This document shows positions 1 to 9,379 of a stretch of DNA of 36,093 bases, piece by piece. Positions within the stretch are counted from its first letter, which is position 1. Every line of letters starts with the position of its first letter. The position numbers and the translations under genes are program-made. The notes under the pieces were generated by a model. It was not told the DNA's origin, ran no database searches, and was given only the letters and a program-made list of their open reading frames with translations. The stretch comes from Hanstruepera ponticola (GTDB lineage Bacteria > Bacteroidota > Bacteroidia > Flavobacteriales > Flavobacteriaceae). The stretch covers positions 1-36,093 of the forward strand of contig NZ_JABANC010000011.1 in assembly GCF_012931685.1 (NCBI RefSeq). The letters are read 5' to 3'.

Positions 1-121
1 TTGCAATGGTGGTTATTGCATTTTGCAATGGTGGTTATTGCATTTTGCAATGGTGGTTATTGCATTTTGCAATGGTGGTTATTGCATTTTGCAATGGTGG
101 TTATTGCATTTTGCAATGGTG
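1..121. repeat. 22-bp tandem repeat, at least 5.5 copies
   Basis: Five consecutive 22-bp units start at 1, 23, 45, 67 and 89, with a partial sixth at 111-121. The array is cut by the left window edge, so its full length is unknown. Each unit contains a dyad, TGCAAT then 7 bases then ATTGCA, and adjacent units form a second dyad, ATTGCA-TTT-TGCAAT. There are no spacers, so it is not a CRISPR array. It could be a VNTR, a protein-binding array, or a folded terminator-like sequence. The copies are identical as read. Confidence 0.93.
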
Positions 122-280
122 CAAACTTTAGATTTTTTGACTACCGTTGTCGTCAAAATGACTAAATATGATTTTCCGTGTAAGTATGATATTTTTTAAT
201 TGCAATAATCAGTTGAAACATAATGATAAGTGAGTAAAAATAGTTGCTAGCCACAAACAACACTATTATATGTATGTTAG

Positions 281-736
281 AAGAAAACTAAAAACTGTAA
301 TCCAAATCCTTTGGCAATTGATATAGAAATTGATGGGTATAAAATTCAATGGAACAAAACAACAGAAAATTGGATTAATACATTAAATGCTGTAAATCAA
401 ATAGGCTGTATTCATACTTCTCAAGGTTACGATTTAAATTATGCTGGAATCATTTTTGGAAATGAAATAAAATATAATCCTAGCAACAATAAAATTGAAA
501 TTGATAGTTCTCAATATTTTGATAAGAAAGGGAAGCAAGGCATTACGGACCCATCAGTGTTAAAAGAGTATATTCTAAATATATATAAAACAATGATGCT
601 GAGAGGGATCAGAGGGACTTATCTTTATGTTTGCAATAATGAACTTCGTGTTTATTTAAAGCAATTTATAAACTATATTAAGGGCTGTTTTAAAGTGGTT
701 ATATTAGCCAAATTTTATCCAGTTATATTTTGCTGA
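281..736 (+). pseudogene. 5'-truncated remnant of a DUF2075-type helicase
   Basis: The frame is open from a stop at 278-280 to the stop ending at 736, with no ATG near its beginning; the first possible start is a TTG at 311. The product resembles only the C-terminal end of DUF2075 ATPase/helicase proteins: an IHTSQGYDLNYAGII segment, then YKTMMLRGIRGTYLYVC, corresponding to the last helicase motifs. Walker A and Walker B regions are absent and the upstream DNA is a tandem repeat, so the core of the gene is gone. The final residues (after YLKQFI) are hydrophobic and do not look like the family's usual end, so the 3' end may be rearranged too. It is probably inactive. The family call rests on remembered motif patterns. 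Confidence 0.7.
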
Positions 737-797
737 ATCAAGATTTTAAGAGGATAATTAAATAATTTAGGAATGCAATACTTACATTTGATATAAA

Positions 798-2420
798 TTG
801 AATTTTAAACTTTTTGTGAATAAAAAAAAATTAAAACATATCGAATTATTTGCAGGGTGTGGTGGCATGAGCCTTGGTTTAGAAGCTGCAGGATATAATT
901 TATATTTAGCGAATGAGCTTTCACCTATGGCAGGTGAAACTTTTGCCTACAATATACTTAACGAAACACTTGAAGGGAATCATTCCCCGAATAAAACACT
1001 TTGGATAAAAAGTCAATTTGCTAAAAATGAAATTGATAAAAGATTAAGGGAGAATCCTTTTGAAGCAACTAATGGAACATTTTCTGATATTGAGGATGAC
1101 ACTATTTTAGATAATAAATTACTTATAGGTGACATCAATAAATTACTTAGTGTTTTTGAAGAAAAACCAACTTTTATAGATCGTATTCGCGAAAGTGAAA
1201 TAGATTTAATTTCTGGAGGACCACCATGTCAAAGTTTTAGTTTAGCGGGTTTAAGAGAAAAAGACAATCACAAAAACACTTTGCCTTTATCTTTTGCACA
1301 AATTGTTGGTTTGATACAACCAAAAACAGTTTTATTAGAAAATGTGAAAGGGATTACTTCACCATTTACAGAAAATGGAAAAAAATACTATGCTTGGCTT
1401 GAAGTGTCTAAAGCTTTTGTTTTAGAAGGTTTTGTTCCAGTGTGTATGATGTTAAATTCAAAATATTTTGGTGTGCCTCAAAATAGACCTAGATTTATTT
1501 TACAAGCTTATAGAAAAGATATTTTTGATAAATTATATAATAAAAAAAGAAACAACGAAATTCTAAAAGTTTCTAATGAATTTTATAATGCAGTAACAAA
1601 AAATAAAAAAAGCCTTGATAAAGTAACAACTAAAGATTTTAAATATTTTGACATTGAAAGTAGGCCTAACCTTTTCGATGGAATCATTTTACCAAAAATA
1701 ACAGTTACAAAAAACGAATTCATTACTTCTGTGGAAGCTATTGGAGATATTAGAACTCCAAGATTTTTATATAAAGTAAATGGAGTAAAAGGCAAATATG
1801 CCAAAACACTAAATAAGATTTTCAGAAAAAAATTCCCTCATGATTTATTGATTAAAAATCATGAGCCAAGAAACCACAGCTTTTTAATTAGATCAAGGTT
1901 TAGGTTTTATCAAGTTATTGAACAATTTCAGAATGGTCTAAAAAAGGGTGCAGTTGATCTTTTTACAGGTAAAAATGTATCAGATGAATTAAGAGAAAAA
2001 CTACTTGGTGAATTCTCACATCACAAATTACTTTTTTATGACAAAACTAATTCTCGAGAAATTGATATTATACCAGAAAATATAGATGAAGTAGAAGAAT
2101 TAATTAAATTAATTCCAACTAAAAAGCATTCTCAAAGAGCTTTACAAGAGTTTGAACCTGCTCCTGCTCAATTAACAATTCCAGATGACCTATGTCACTA
2201 TCACTCAGATCATCCAAGAACACTAACAGTAAGGGAAATGGCACGCTTTCAATCTTTCCCTGATTGGTTTGAATTTAAATCAAAAGTAACTACTGGTGGG
2301 AAAATGAGAAAATTTGAAGTACCACAATATACTCAAGTTGGAAATGCCGTACCTCCTCTTTTAGCTAAAGCTATTGGTGATAATTTAAAAAAACAACTAG
2401 ATATCATTAAAGAATCCTAA
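798..2420 (+). CDS. druM: DNA (cytosine-5) methyltransferase, candidate DruM
   Basis: This 540-aa protein transfers a methyl group from S-adenosylmethionine to C5 of cytosine in DNA. The C5-MTase motifs are present in order: I, FAGCGG (residues 18-23); IV, GGPPCQS with catalytic Cys144; VI, ENVKG (181-185); VIII, QNRPRF (about 228-233); IX, TLTVREMARFQSFP (about 475-490); and X, VGNAVPP (about 514-520). The stretch of about 240 residues between VIII and IX is long and should contain the target-recognition domain. No ATG precedes motif I in frame. The upstream frame stops at 789-791, so initiation must be at TTG 798, GTG 816 or a similar codon. The gene is convergent with the helicase/nuclease operon, whose last stop lies 4 bp away. 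In Druantia type II a cytosine methylase (druM) accompanies druE, hence the tentative symbol. The enzyme class is certain; the system assignment is inference. Confidence 0.88.
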   Translation: MNFKLFVNKKKLKHIELFAGCGGMSLGLEAAGYNLYLANELSPMAGETFAYNILNETLEGNHSPNKTLWIKSQFAKNEIDKRLRENPFEATNGTFSDIEDDTILDNKLLIGDINKLLSVFEEKPTFIDRIRESEIDLISGGPPCQSFSLAGLREKDNHKNTLPLSFAQIVGLIQPKTVLLENVKGITSPFTENGKKYYAWLEVSKAFVLEGFVPVCMMLNSKYFGVPQNRPRFILQAYRKDIFDKLYNKKRNNEILKVSNEFYNAVTKNKKSLDKVTTKDFKYFDIESRPNLFDGIILPKITVTKNEFITSVEAIGDIRTPRFLYKVNGVKGKYAKTLNKIFRKKFPHDLLIKNHEPRNHSFLIRSRFRFYQVIEQFQNGLKKGAVDLFTGKNVSDELREKLLGEFSHHKLLFYDKTNSREIDIIPENIDEVEELIKLIPTKKHSQRALQEFEPAPAQLTIPDDLCHYHSDHPRTLTVREMARFQSFPDWFEFKSKVTTGGKMRKFEVPQYTQVGNAVPPLLAKAIGDNLKKQLDIIKES

Positions 2421-2424
2421 TTAA

Positions 2425-3459
2425 TCAGATCCCTTTGTAAATAGACAATTTACTCCATCTTTTTATTATAGAACTATCTACTTGTAATAAATGTGATATT
2501 AAGACTTCCTGATTATTTTCATTCATCTTTTTAATTTCTAAAAAATCCTCTTCAGGAATGTTGTGAATAGATTTAGTCCTATCATTAACTAATATGTTTA
2601 TAGCAAATTTATCAGAATCAAATGTTACATTAATTGTTTTTAATAATATTATTCTGTCCCATTTATTTGGTTGATTTCTGATGGAATCATGTAATGCATC
2701 ACATTGAAATTTATGGCTGCAAAAGTTACAAATACTTGATTCTGGAGATGCTAAATTATTAAGATTACCGGTATTTAAAACTTCATTGATTTCATTTAAT
2801 ATGTGATCGATTTTTAAACCTTGTATATTATATTCTTCTTGACTATACATAAATGAAAACAACTCATTATTACCAAGCCCCTTAATTACTAGTTCAATAT
2901 TATCAGCTTTAATTTCTTTCTTTTTATTTATAATATATCCATACGTTTTTAATTGTTCAATATATGTTTCTTTGACACCTATATTTTTGCCATCAAGTAT
3001 ATTGATTATAATACCAGTTTTAAAATCAGTAATTCTAACATTATTTTCATCTACTTCAAATAAATCAATAATTCCACGAACATTTTTGAACCGCACTTTC
3101 TCTTCAGGAAAAACTTTATTACCACCTAATAAGGTGAAATTTTTAATAGTTTTTAGAGTGTTTATTTTTTTGGGGTAATAATTTGGAACCCAATATTGGG
3201 CATACTCTTTCTCAATTTTAAATTTCTTACAAAATTCCAATAAAGCTTCATCCCATTTAGTGTCAAATTCATTGAAATTATAAAATTCTTTATAATAATT
3301 CTCTAAAACTTTATGGATTAATTCGCCCATAAATGAATGTGGATTAAATTCATAAATACGCCCTTTTCCTCGTCTCACATGACTATCTAGAACAAATTTC
3401 AACTTACACTTTTCAATTGATGTAAGCATGCTCGGGCTTATCTGATTAATCTTCTTCAA
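2425..3459 (-). CDS. PD-(D/E)XK nuclease of the RecB/Cas4/AddB type, probable Fe-S cluster
   Basis: This 344-aa protein begins with SPSMLTSIEKCKLKF, the usual N-terminal motif of RecB-family nucleases. It continues with GELIH (His49), GIIDL (Asp132), TDFKTG (Asp145, Lys147) and a following Gln169 and Tyr173, which together make a complete PD-(D/E)XK active site. Cys18, Cys244, Cys247 and Cys253 are spaced as in Cas4 and AddB, where four cysteines hold a 4Fe-4S cluster bridging the N- and C-terminal parts. It is the last gene of the minus-strand operon, starting 7 bp after the helicase stop, so it probably degrades DNA handled by that helicase. It may correspond to one of the accessory genes of Druantia type II (druF or druG), but which one cannot be settled from sequence reading. 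Residues 260-344 have no motif I recognise. Confidence 0.85.
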   Translation of the reverse strand: MKKINQISPSMLTSIEKCKLKFVLDSHVRRGKGRIYEFNPHSFMGELIHKVLENYYKEFYNFNEFDTKWDEALLEFCKKFKIEKEYAQYWVPNYYPKKINTLKTIKNFTLLGGNKVFPEEKVRFKNVRGIIDLFEVDENNVRITDFKTGIIINILDGKNIGVKETYIEQLKTYGYIINKKKEIKADNIELVIKGLGNNELFSFMYSQEEYNIQGLKIDHILNEINEVLNTGNLNNLASPESSICNFCSHKFQCDALHDSIRNQPNKWDRIILLKTINVTFDSDKFAINILVNDRTKSIHNIPEEDFLEIKKMNENNQEVLISHLLQVDSSIIKRWSKLSIYKGI

Positions 3460-3466
3460 GAAAAAA

Positions 3467-6400
3467 TTATTTTTTATTACTTTGCTTTAACCATTTAAAA
3501 AATTCCTCATAGCACCAAGCCATCCTTCTATTTAAATTAAATGTGTCTGCAAAAAATATTCTGTCTGGATTTGCACATTCAGCTACAACTCTTGAAAGAC
3601 TAGTTGCTTTTGGGAAACTACTTGTATTCCAAAAAGGATGCGTGATAATAATATTAATGTCTTTGAATGAAATAACAGGAATATTCTCAATCACATTATA
3701 AAAACTTGGGTTCTGAACTATATCAATACCTAAAGTTATTGCAAAATCTTTGGCATATTCATCCGCCATTTCTGGCCAATCAGCAATTTCAATATAATCC
3801 CAATTGCCATCTAAACCAGATAAATAATATCTATCAGATAGCACTCTAATAAGACCTACTGCCAATCTCCAATCAAGAATTCCATGATAGTTTAGGTTTC
3901 TATAATTCTTTAAATCTTTATAGCATGAATCTTTACAACTTTTTGCATGTTCCTCATTTATAAAACTAGAAGTATATCTGTTCTCTTCCTTCGGTTCTAA
4001 ACACATTTTAAAGAACATATCAATATGATTATGAAGGTATTCAACAAAGCCAGACCCGTTTGGTAATTCATCTGACAAAACTATTCTTCCAGTGCTTCTG
4101 GCCGTTATATCATCTAGTTTTTGCTCTGTTATTGCAGCCAATTCAATTTCTTCTGGTGAAACATCTAATAAGTCTGCTAAACATCTTTGCAGCAAATATG
4201 CTGCAGAATGGAATGCACCTTTTGAGCTAACCTTTTTTCCCATATTATTTGTATGGAAAGGGTTTATATCCAAAGAAAAATCTAGTTGTGCTGGATGCAA
4301 TCGTATTACATTAGTGGTTTTTTGAGCTCCTAAGGATAATTTTTTGCCTACTTGAGTATCATTTGATAATTTATCATTGATTAGATTTCTTTTAATCGCT
4401 TCATCAAATCCAAAGCCTAGTTTCTTTTTTAAGCCTAAATCAAAGAATTGATTAGAAAAATCAGCATAATATTTATCGGTTGTTTGTAAAAAATTAAATT
4501 CATCTCCTCCATTAGTATTCAAACGCCAAGTAAAGTCACTTGGTGCAATACCGATTATACAATTTCCAATTAGAGTACCTTCATCGTCAGGATTAATAGC
4601 TTCCGAAAACAGTAATGGTTTAGAAGTACTAATTTCTTGATCTACCTCTCTATCTTGGGGCTTGGGGCTCCAGTCTGTTCTAAATGCATTTGGGGAAACT
4701 ACTAAATATTCTGTTTCACAAGTTTCATCAATTTGCTGTCTTATGTAGTCCCTATCTTTTCCTTCCTCATACTCAATTGTTTTCAATATGTTGTTTTGTG
4801 AATTTAAAATAACCCACTTTGGTTTCTTATATGCAGCTTGATCGTAATAGCGCGCAGTCCAAATTCCATTATTACTATAATCCTTATATATTTCACTTAT
4901 GGCTGGACTCAATCCTATACTGGTATATATCCTTTTATCCTTTGTTTTTTGAGCTCCAGGAGCAAAATCAAAAATTGCTCTTTCAATGGGTCTACTGATA
5001 GTTTTAGCCTCTAAATGTGTATCTGACTTTTCTTCAAAACCTAAAATTAAATTCCTTAATCCAGTGGGCATACCTGACATGGGTAATATTCCCGAATCTG
5101 CCAAAGCTTCAGACAAATCACCTGAATTGTGATCTTCTTGGATTTTAGAAAATTTAGGAAAGAATGTGTTATCAATCCAATGCTTAAAATTATCAATATT
5201 ATATTCTAGATATAATGTATTATTTACAAATAAATTGTGAGTTAAAGCTTTATAAATCTCTCGCCAATTATCTTCTAAACGTATCCATTCCTTTAGGTCG
5301 TTGAGTTTTTCATGATCATCATCAAAGAAATCTTCAATTTTTCCAAACTCACCATGAACAGAACCCGTGGTTTCAACATCTTCAAAGTATTTTTGTAAGA
5401 CACCTTTAATAATCATTCTGTAAAGAATTTGATCTTGCGACTGACTTAAAAAAGGTACTGGTGAAATATCCCCAGTCATCCTTTCAGGATTGTTAAAAAA
5501 ATATTCATCATGACTTCTACCTCTGCAAAAAGTAAGGGCAACGTTAAAAGCCTGACCAGCTCTACCAGCACGTCCAACCCTTTGCTGGTAATTAAAGCGC
5601 ATTGGAGACATATTTCCTTGATAAACAGCTTGAAGTGACCCGATATCTACACCTACCTCCAAAGTTGTCGTTACACTTAATAAATCTATTTCTTCAACTA
5701 TCTTATTATCTCCCGTAATAATACCTTTGAAAAGACGCTGTCTTTCTAATTGGTTATCCGTTTGCCCAGTTAATTCCTCACAGCGCATTCTGATAATTTC
5801 ATGATTATCCAAAAGCTGTTTAGCATAAAAATTATTCTCCCTTGCATCCTTTGCACTTAAATTAGGTGTTTTTGGCAGGTGTTTAAAACAAGATTTACAA
5901 ATTCCAGCAGATGGATGCAAATGAACAGTTTTACAATACTGGCATTTATAGACTTTATCATCATCAGTCGCAAAATAGATTCTTAGAGTTTCTAAGTTTA
6001 AAACCCCATCATAATGCATATAATCGTTAGTTAATGCATTCCATAGCGCATTTCCTAATTGATCTTCATCAATTTTTAATCGTGAAGCTACACTCTTGAT
6101 ATATTTCTTTTCCGGTCGTTTCTTACTTAAGTTCTCATAATTTCTGACTGGATTATGCTTATAATCGGTATATCTATGCTTATAGTTATCTCCTAAAATT
6201 CGTGTTAGAGAATTTAATGCTTCTCCAAAATTTTTAGCATCAATTATTTGTGGTATTGGATTTTTGATATCTGAGGAAATTTTCACGACTCCCAAAGCAG
6301 AAGACTCCATACTATAGAATAAGCGTCCAAAAATAAAAGAACTTATTTCCTTATAAACAGGTCCTCTTATTTCGTCCATTAATGTATCTTGAGAACGAGT

Positions 6401-9376
6401 GCTAACTAATTTACTTTTATTTATTTCTCCTTTTTTCCAATCAAAGCAATCCTTCCAATGCTCTGTCTTTTCATTAAAGTTACTACCATCTCGAACAAAC
6501 AACCTCTGTTTTGAAGCAGCTGGTCCTGCAGGATTTAACCCTTTTTTAACCAATCCGAAAATAATTTTGTCAACTAGATCTTCTAATTTAATAGTACCTC
6601 GTTTTACGTCAGAAACTAATCTTTCTTCCTCTGGTTTTGCAGGGAATACAGGATCATTGATTGCTTTATAAGCATTATTTATTTTTATGGCATACTCCCT
6701 ATCCATCTTTGAAAATAATTCTCTTTGCAAAGCTTCATTTCCAACTTCTATAGAAGTAAATAGTTCTTTAGCAAAAATAGTCTCATCACGTTGATCAAGT
6801 AATAGTTCTTTTATTATTTGATTATAGTTTTCCTTTTCAATATCATTAGCGAATCTAGCAGACTCCTCTCTACTATCAGAAAAAGCGACTAATTTTCTTC
6901 TCTGTTTTTCTTTATCCGGTATTGCAGAAAATAATTCCTTTGCTAGTATCTGATTAGTTTTACCAAAACCAGTTCTAAATCCTCTAATGGGAGATTTTCT
7001 TTTCTTTCTATACTGGTAGTCAGCTGCACAATTTGGACAGCTATGAGGTAATGCTGTACCTGATTCATTAGATTCATTACCTTCATTTTGGTTGTAATAT
7101 AAACCTTCGACTGTGTTTGGTTTCCGGTTAGAATATAGCTTACCGTCGAAAACACCTAAATATCTTTTTTGCCATACTATATTATCCTCATCAGTGAGAT
7201 CTTCAATAATTTCATCATTTTCAAAATACTTTGGCCAAAAAACTGCATAATCTAATTCTGTTCTTCTTTCAACCATTGCAGATTGAGATTTCTCTGGTAT
7301 ACTTTCAATTTCAGGTGGTGTAGTTATTATTTCATCCCAAAATGTTTTTTTATCGGTATACTTAATTTTTGTTCCTCCTATGAAAGTTGTTCCACAATTC
7401 TCACAATAAAGAGATTCAAAAACTCTTTTGTTGTTGTGTTTGATTTTAGAAAACTCTAATAATTCATTGAAAGGATCTTCATTTCTGTCACTACTTAAAG
7501 TCCCTTCTTGATCATTTTTTAATGTTGTCCATAGCCCTTCAATATTTCGAATAAAAAAGTGCATTCTAAACCTAGGCAAATTACAAGTTATTCCTTCTCC
7601 ATATTTTGTATCGAAAAGCCCTCGTAATAAAAGAAGTCCTTTTATCGCATTGTAAATCTCTTCATCTGTTTCTAGGTGATCAAATAATTTTCTCCCTAAT
7701 GAGACAAATTGCTCGGATTTATCTTCATCTTCCTTATTATTATAAACAGGAAATGGTCTAAACCTTTCTTCATTTTTAGATCTAAATGCATAGATTAATT
7801 GGGACTTTAAATTTTCATCACTATTTACCTTTTCTAATAATTGTGGTACTCCTTCACCACTTTTACATTGAAGCCATTTATCAACTTTCTTCCCAATTTC
7901 ATCGATAAAAGCCTCTTCATCTGAACCAAATATATCCGCAGAGAATTCAGCTAATTTCATGAACATTGAAGGATCAATTGATTGATTAACTTGTTTTGGC
8001 AATTTATAGGTCCCGTCAATTACTTTCATCTCTTTATTAATACCAAAAAACCCTTTTAGAAATGACTGACTATCTTCATATTCTTGGCTGCCTACCTGTC
8101 CATCTAATGAAGCCGAGGACGCTAAAAACCTTACTTTTGAAGAAGATGGGTCTAATCCTAATCTAGAATATAAAAGACGTAATAAGTAAGAAATCTCGGT
8201 TCCAGGTGTTCCACGATACAAGTGAAGCTCATCAATTACAATATGAAAAATTCTAGCTTCTTTTTCCTGTGCTCTTTTTTCCTCGCTTAAATTTTCAATA
8301 TCCCAATCGGTTGAGCCTTCTAACCACTTTTTTGTTTCTTCAAGCATCCCACTCTCAATTGCTCGCATAAGAACAATACTTAGCATCGAAAAGTTTGTAA
8401 TCATAACATCTGGAGGTGTCTGATGCATGTCAAATCTTGATCGCATTTCTGCTCCATCTAATCTTTGGAAATTTGTTTTTAATTCTAATTTCTCTTCTTC
8501 ACTAAGCTTTAGACCTTCATCTGATGATAGATAAGTTTCAATTTCACTATATGTAGTTTCAATATTTTTGAGTTGCTTTTTTAACTGAGCCCATTTGGAT
8601 TCATTACGTTCGAAGACACCATCATTTTCCTTTGAGAGTCTGCCAGAAACTGGCGCAGTACTATTATACCTGCCAAAAAACAGTCTATTTCCATTTAAGT
8701 TACTATCACAAAATTCACGTACTTCATCATTATCTAAAGTCATTCTTAATCTAGTAAGCTGATCTTCAACAAGTGCGTTCATAGGATAAACAATTAAAGC
8801 TTTAATTGCTTGAGGTCGATTCTCATTAGATCGCTGTAAAACCCTATCACTTAAAGTAGCAGTGTTACCCTCAATTATAATATTAGTTGGGCCTTGTCTA
8901 TAGGAGTGTGGTCCAATTGCATTAACACTAGCAGGATTGGAAATATATTTTGATAAATCTTTTAATAAATATGCTATTAAAGGAAGTAAAAAAGCTTCTG
9001 TCTTACCTGAACCTGTGCCTGATGTTATCACACAATTATTTCCTTCTAATGCTAATTGGAGCATCCTAAATTGGTGCTCATACAAAGGATAATTACCTGT
9101 GAATAATCCTTTAGAAACAAAACCATTGAAAAGTTCAACATCTTTTTTTGTAAAACCAAAAAGATCTTGCTCAGTTAAATTTTTAATTTCTTTTCCTTCA
9201 GCACTTTTATACTCAAGAAGTGGCTCAATCCAAGGTTGTCTATATAAAACCTTGTCTGTATTAAGTAAATTTTCTCTATTTGCTTCAAAATCTTCATATC
9301 GAGTGCCAAAAGCTGTTTTTATATAGGATATGTAGCCTTCTTTTACTTTTTCAAAAATTCCTAATGGGTTTATCAT
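3467..9376 (-). CDS. druE: Giant DEAD/DEAH-box helicase with DUF1998, DruE-like
   Basis: This 1969-aa superfamily 2 helicase is predicted to be the motor of an anti-phage system. Visible parts: an N-terminal segment with the pattern TAFGTRYEDFE...PWIEPL (residues 21-53); Walker A GTGSGKT (120-126); YPMNALVEDQL (197-207); Walker B/DEAH variant DELH (382-385); motif III-like ASSASLDG (418-425); helicase C-terminal domain ending in QQRVGRAGR (1264-1272); and a DUF1998-type region from about residue 1718, beginning HSAAYLLQRCLADLL. Cysteine pairs at 658/661, 780/783 and around 1144-1160 look like zinc ribbons inserted between the two helicase lobes. Length and domain order match DruE of Druantia and exceed MrfA-type DUF1998 helicases (about 750 aa). 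The gene starts 3 bp after the stop of the 1079-aa gene, so the two are surely co-transcribed. The helicase class is certain; the DruE name is likely but untested. Confidence 0.85.
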   Translation of the reverse strand: MINPLGIFEKVKEGYISYIKTAFGTRYEDFEANRENLLNTDKVLYRQPWIEPLLEYKSAEGKEIKNLTEQDLFGFTKKDVELFNGFVSKGLFTGNYPLYEHQFRMLQLALEGNNCVITSGTGSGKTEAFLLPLIAYLLKDLSKYISNPASVNAIGPHSYRQGPTNIIIEGNTATLSDRVLQRSNENRPQAIKALIVYPMNALVEDQLTRLRMTLDNDEVREFCDSNLNGNRLFFGRYNSTAPVSGRLSKENDGVFERNESKWAQLKKQLKNIETTYSEIETYLSSDEGLKLSEEEKLELKTNFQRLDGAEMRSRFDMHQTPPDVMITNFSMLSIVLMRAIESGMLEETKKWLEGSTDWDIENLSEEKRAQEKEARIFHIVIDELHLYRGTPGTEISYLLRLLYSRLGLDPSSSKVRFLASSASLDGQVGSQEYEDSQSFLKGFFGINKEMKVIDGTYKLPKQVNQSIDPSMFMKLAEFSADIFGSDEEAFIDEIGKKVDKWLQCKSGEGVPQLLEKVNSDENLKSQLIYAFRSKNEERFRPFPVYNNKEDEDKSEQFVSLGRKLFDHLETDEEIYNAIKGLLLLRGLFDTKYGEGITCNLPRFRMHFFIRNIEGLWTTLKNDQEGTLSSDRNEDPFNELLEFSKIKHNNKRVFESLYCENCGTTFIGGTKIKYTDKKTFWDEIITTPPEIESIPEKSQSAMVERRTELDYAVFWPKYFENDEIIEDLTDEDNIVWQKRYLGVFDGKLYSNRKPNTVEGLYYNQNEGNESNESGTALPHSCPNCAADYQYRKKRKSPIRGFRTGFGKTNQILAKELFSAIPDKEKQRRKLVAFSDSREESARFANDIEKENYNQIIKELLLDQRDETIFAKELFTSIEVGNEALQRELFSKMDREYAIKINNAYKAINDPVFPAKPEEERLVSDVKRGTIKLEDLVDKIIFGLVKKGLNPAGPAASKQRLFVRDGSNFNEKTEHWKDCFDWKKGEINKSKLVSTRSQDTLMDEIRGPVYKEISSFIFGRLFYSMESSALGVVKISSDIKNPIPQIIDAKNFGEALNSLTRILGDNYKHRYTDYKHNPVRNYENLSKKRPEKKYIKSVASRLKIDEDQLGNALWNALTNDYMHYDGVLNLETLRIYFATDDDKVYKCQYCKTVHLHPSAGICKSCFKHLPKTPNLSAKDARENNFYAKQLLDNHEIIRMRCEELTGQTDNQLERQRLFKGIITGDNKIVEEIDLLSVTTTLEVGVDIGSLQAVYQGNMSPMRFNYQQRVGRAGRAGQAFNVALTFCRGRSHDEYFFNNPERMTGDISPVPFLSQSQDQILYRMIIKGVLQKYFEDVETTGSVHGEFGKIEDFFDDDHEKLNDLKEWIRLEDNWREIYKALTHNLFVNNTLYLEYNIDNFKHWIDNTFFPKFSKIQEDHNSGDLSEALADSGILPMSGMPTGLRNLILGFEEKSDTHLEAKTISRPIERAIFDFAPGAQKTKDKRIYTSIGLSPAISEIYKDYSNNGIWTARYYDQAAYKKPKWVILNSQNNILKTIEYEEGKDRDYIRQQIDETCETEYLVVSPNAFRTDWSPKPQDREVDQEISTSKPLLFSEAINPDDEGTLIGNCIIGIAPSDFTWRLNTNGGDEFNFLQTTDKYYADFSNQFFDLGLKKKLGFGFDEAIKRNLINDKLSNDTQVGKKLSLGAQKTTNVIRLHPAQLDFSLDINPFHTNNMGKKVSSKGAFHSAAYLLQRCLADLLDVSPEEIELAAITEQKLDDITARSTGRIVLSDELPNGSGFVEYLHNHIDMFFKMCLEPKEENRYTSSFINEEHAKSCKDSCYKDLKNYRNLNYHGILDWRLAVGLIRVLSDRYYLSGLDGNWDYIEIADWPEMADEYAKDFAITLGIDIVQNPSFYNVIENIPVISFKDINIIITHPFWNTSSFPKATSLSRVVAECANPDRIFFADTFNLNRRMAWCYEEFFKWLKQSNKK

Positions 9377-9379
9377 ATT

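Noticed and set aside
1-121. CRISPR array
   Set aside because: Repeats are directly adjacent with no spacers, and no cas gene is present.
6399-6671. 90-codon plus-strand frame inside the helicase gene, and similar antisense frames at 4092, 9099, 12316 and 29379
   Set aside because: All lie antisense to genes with strong domain evidence and have no features of their own.
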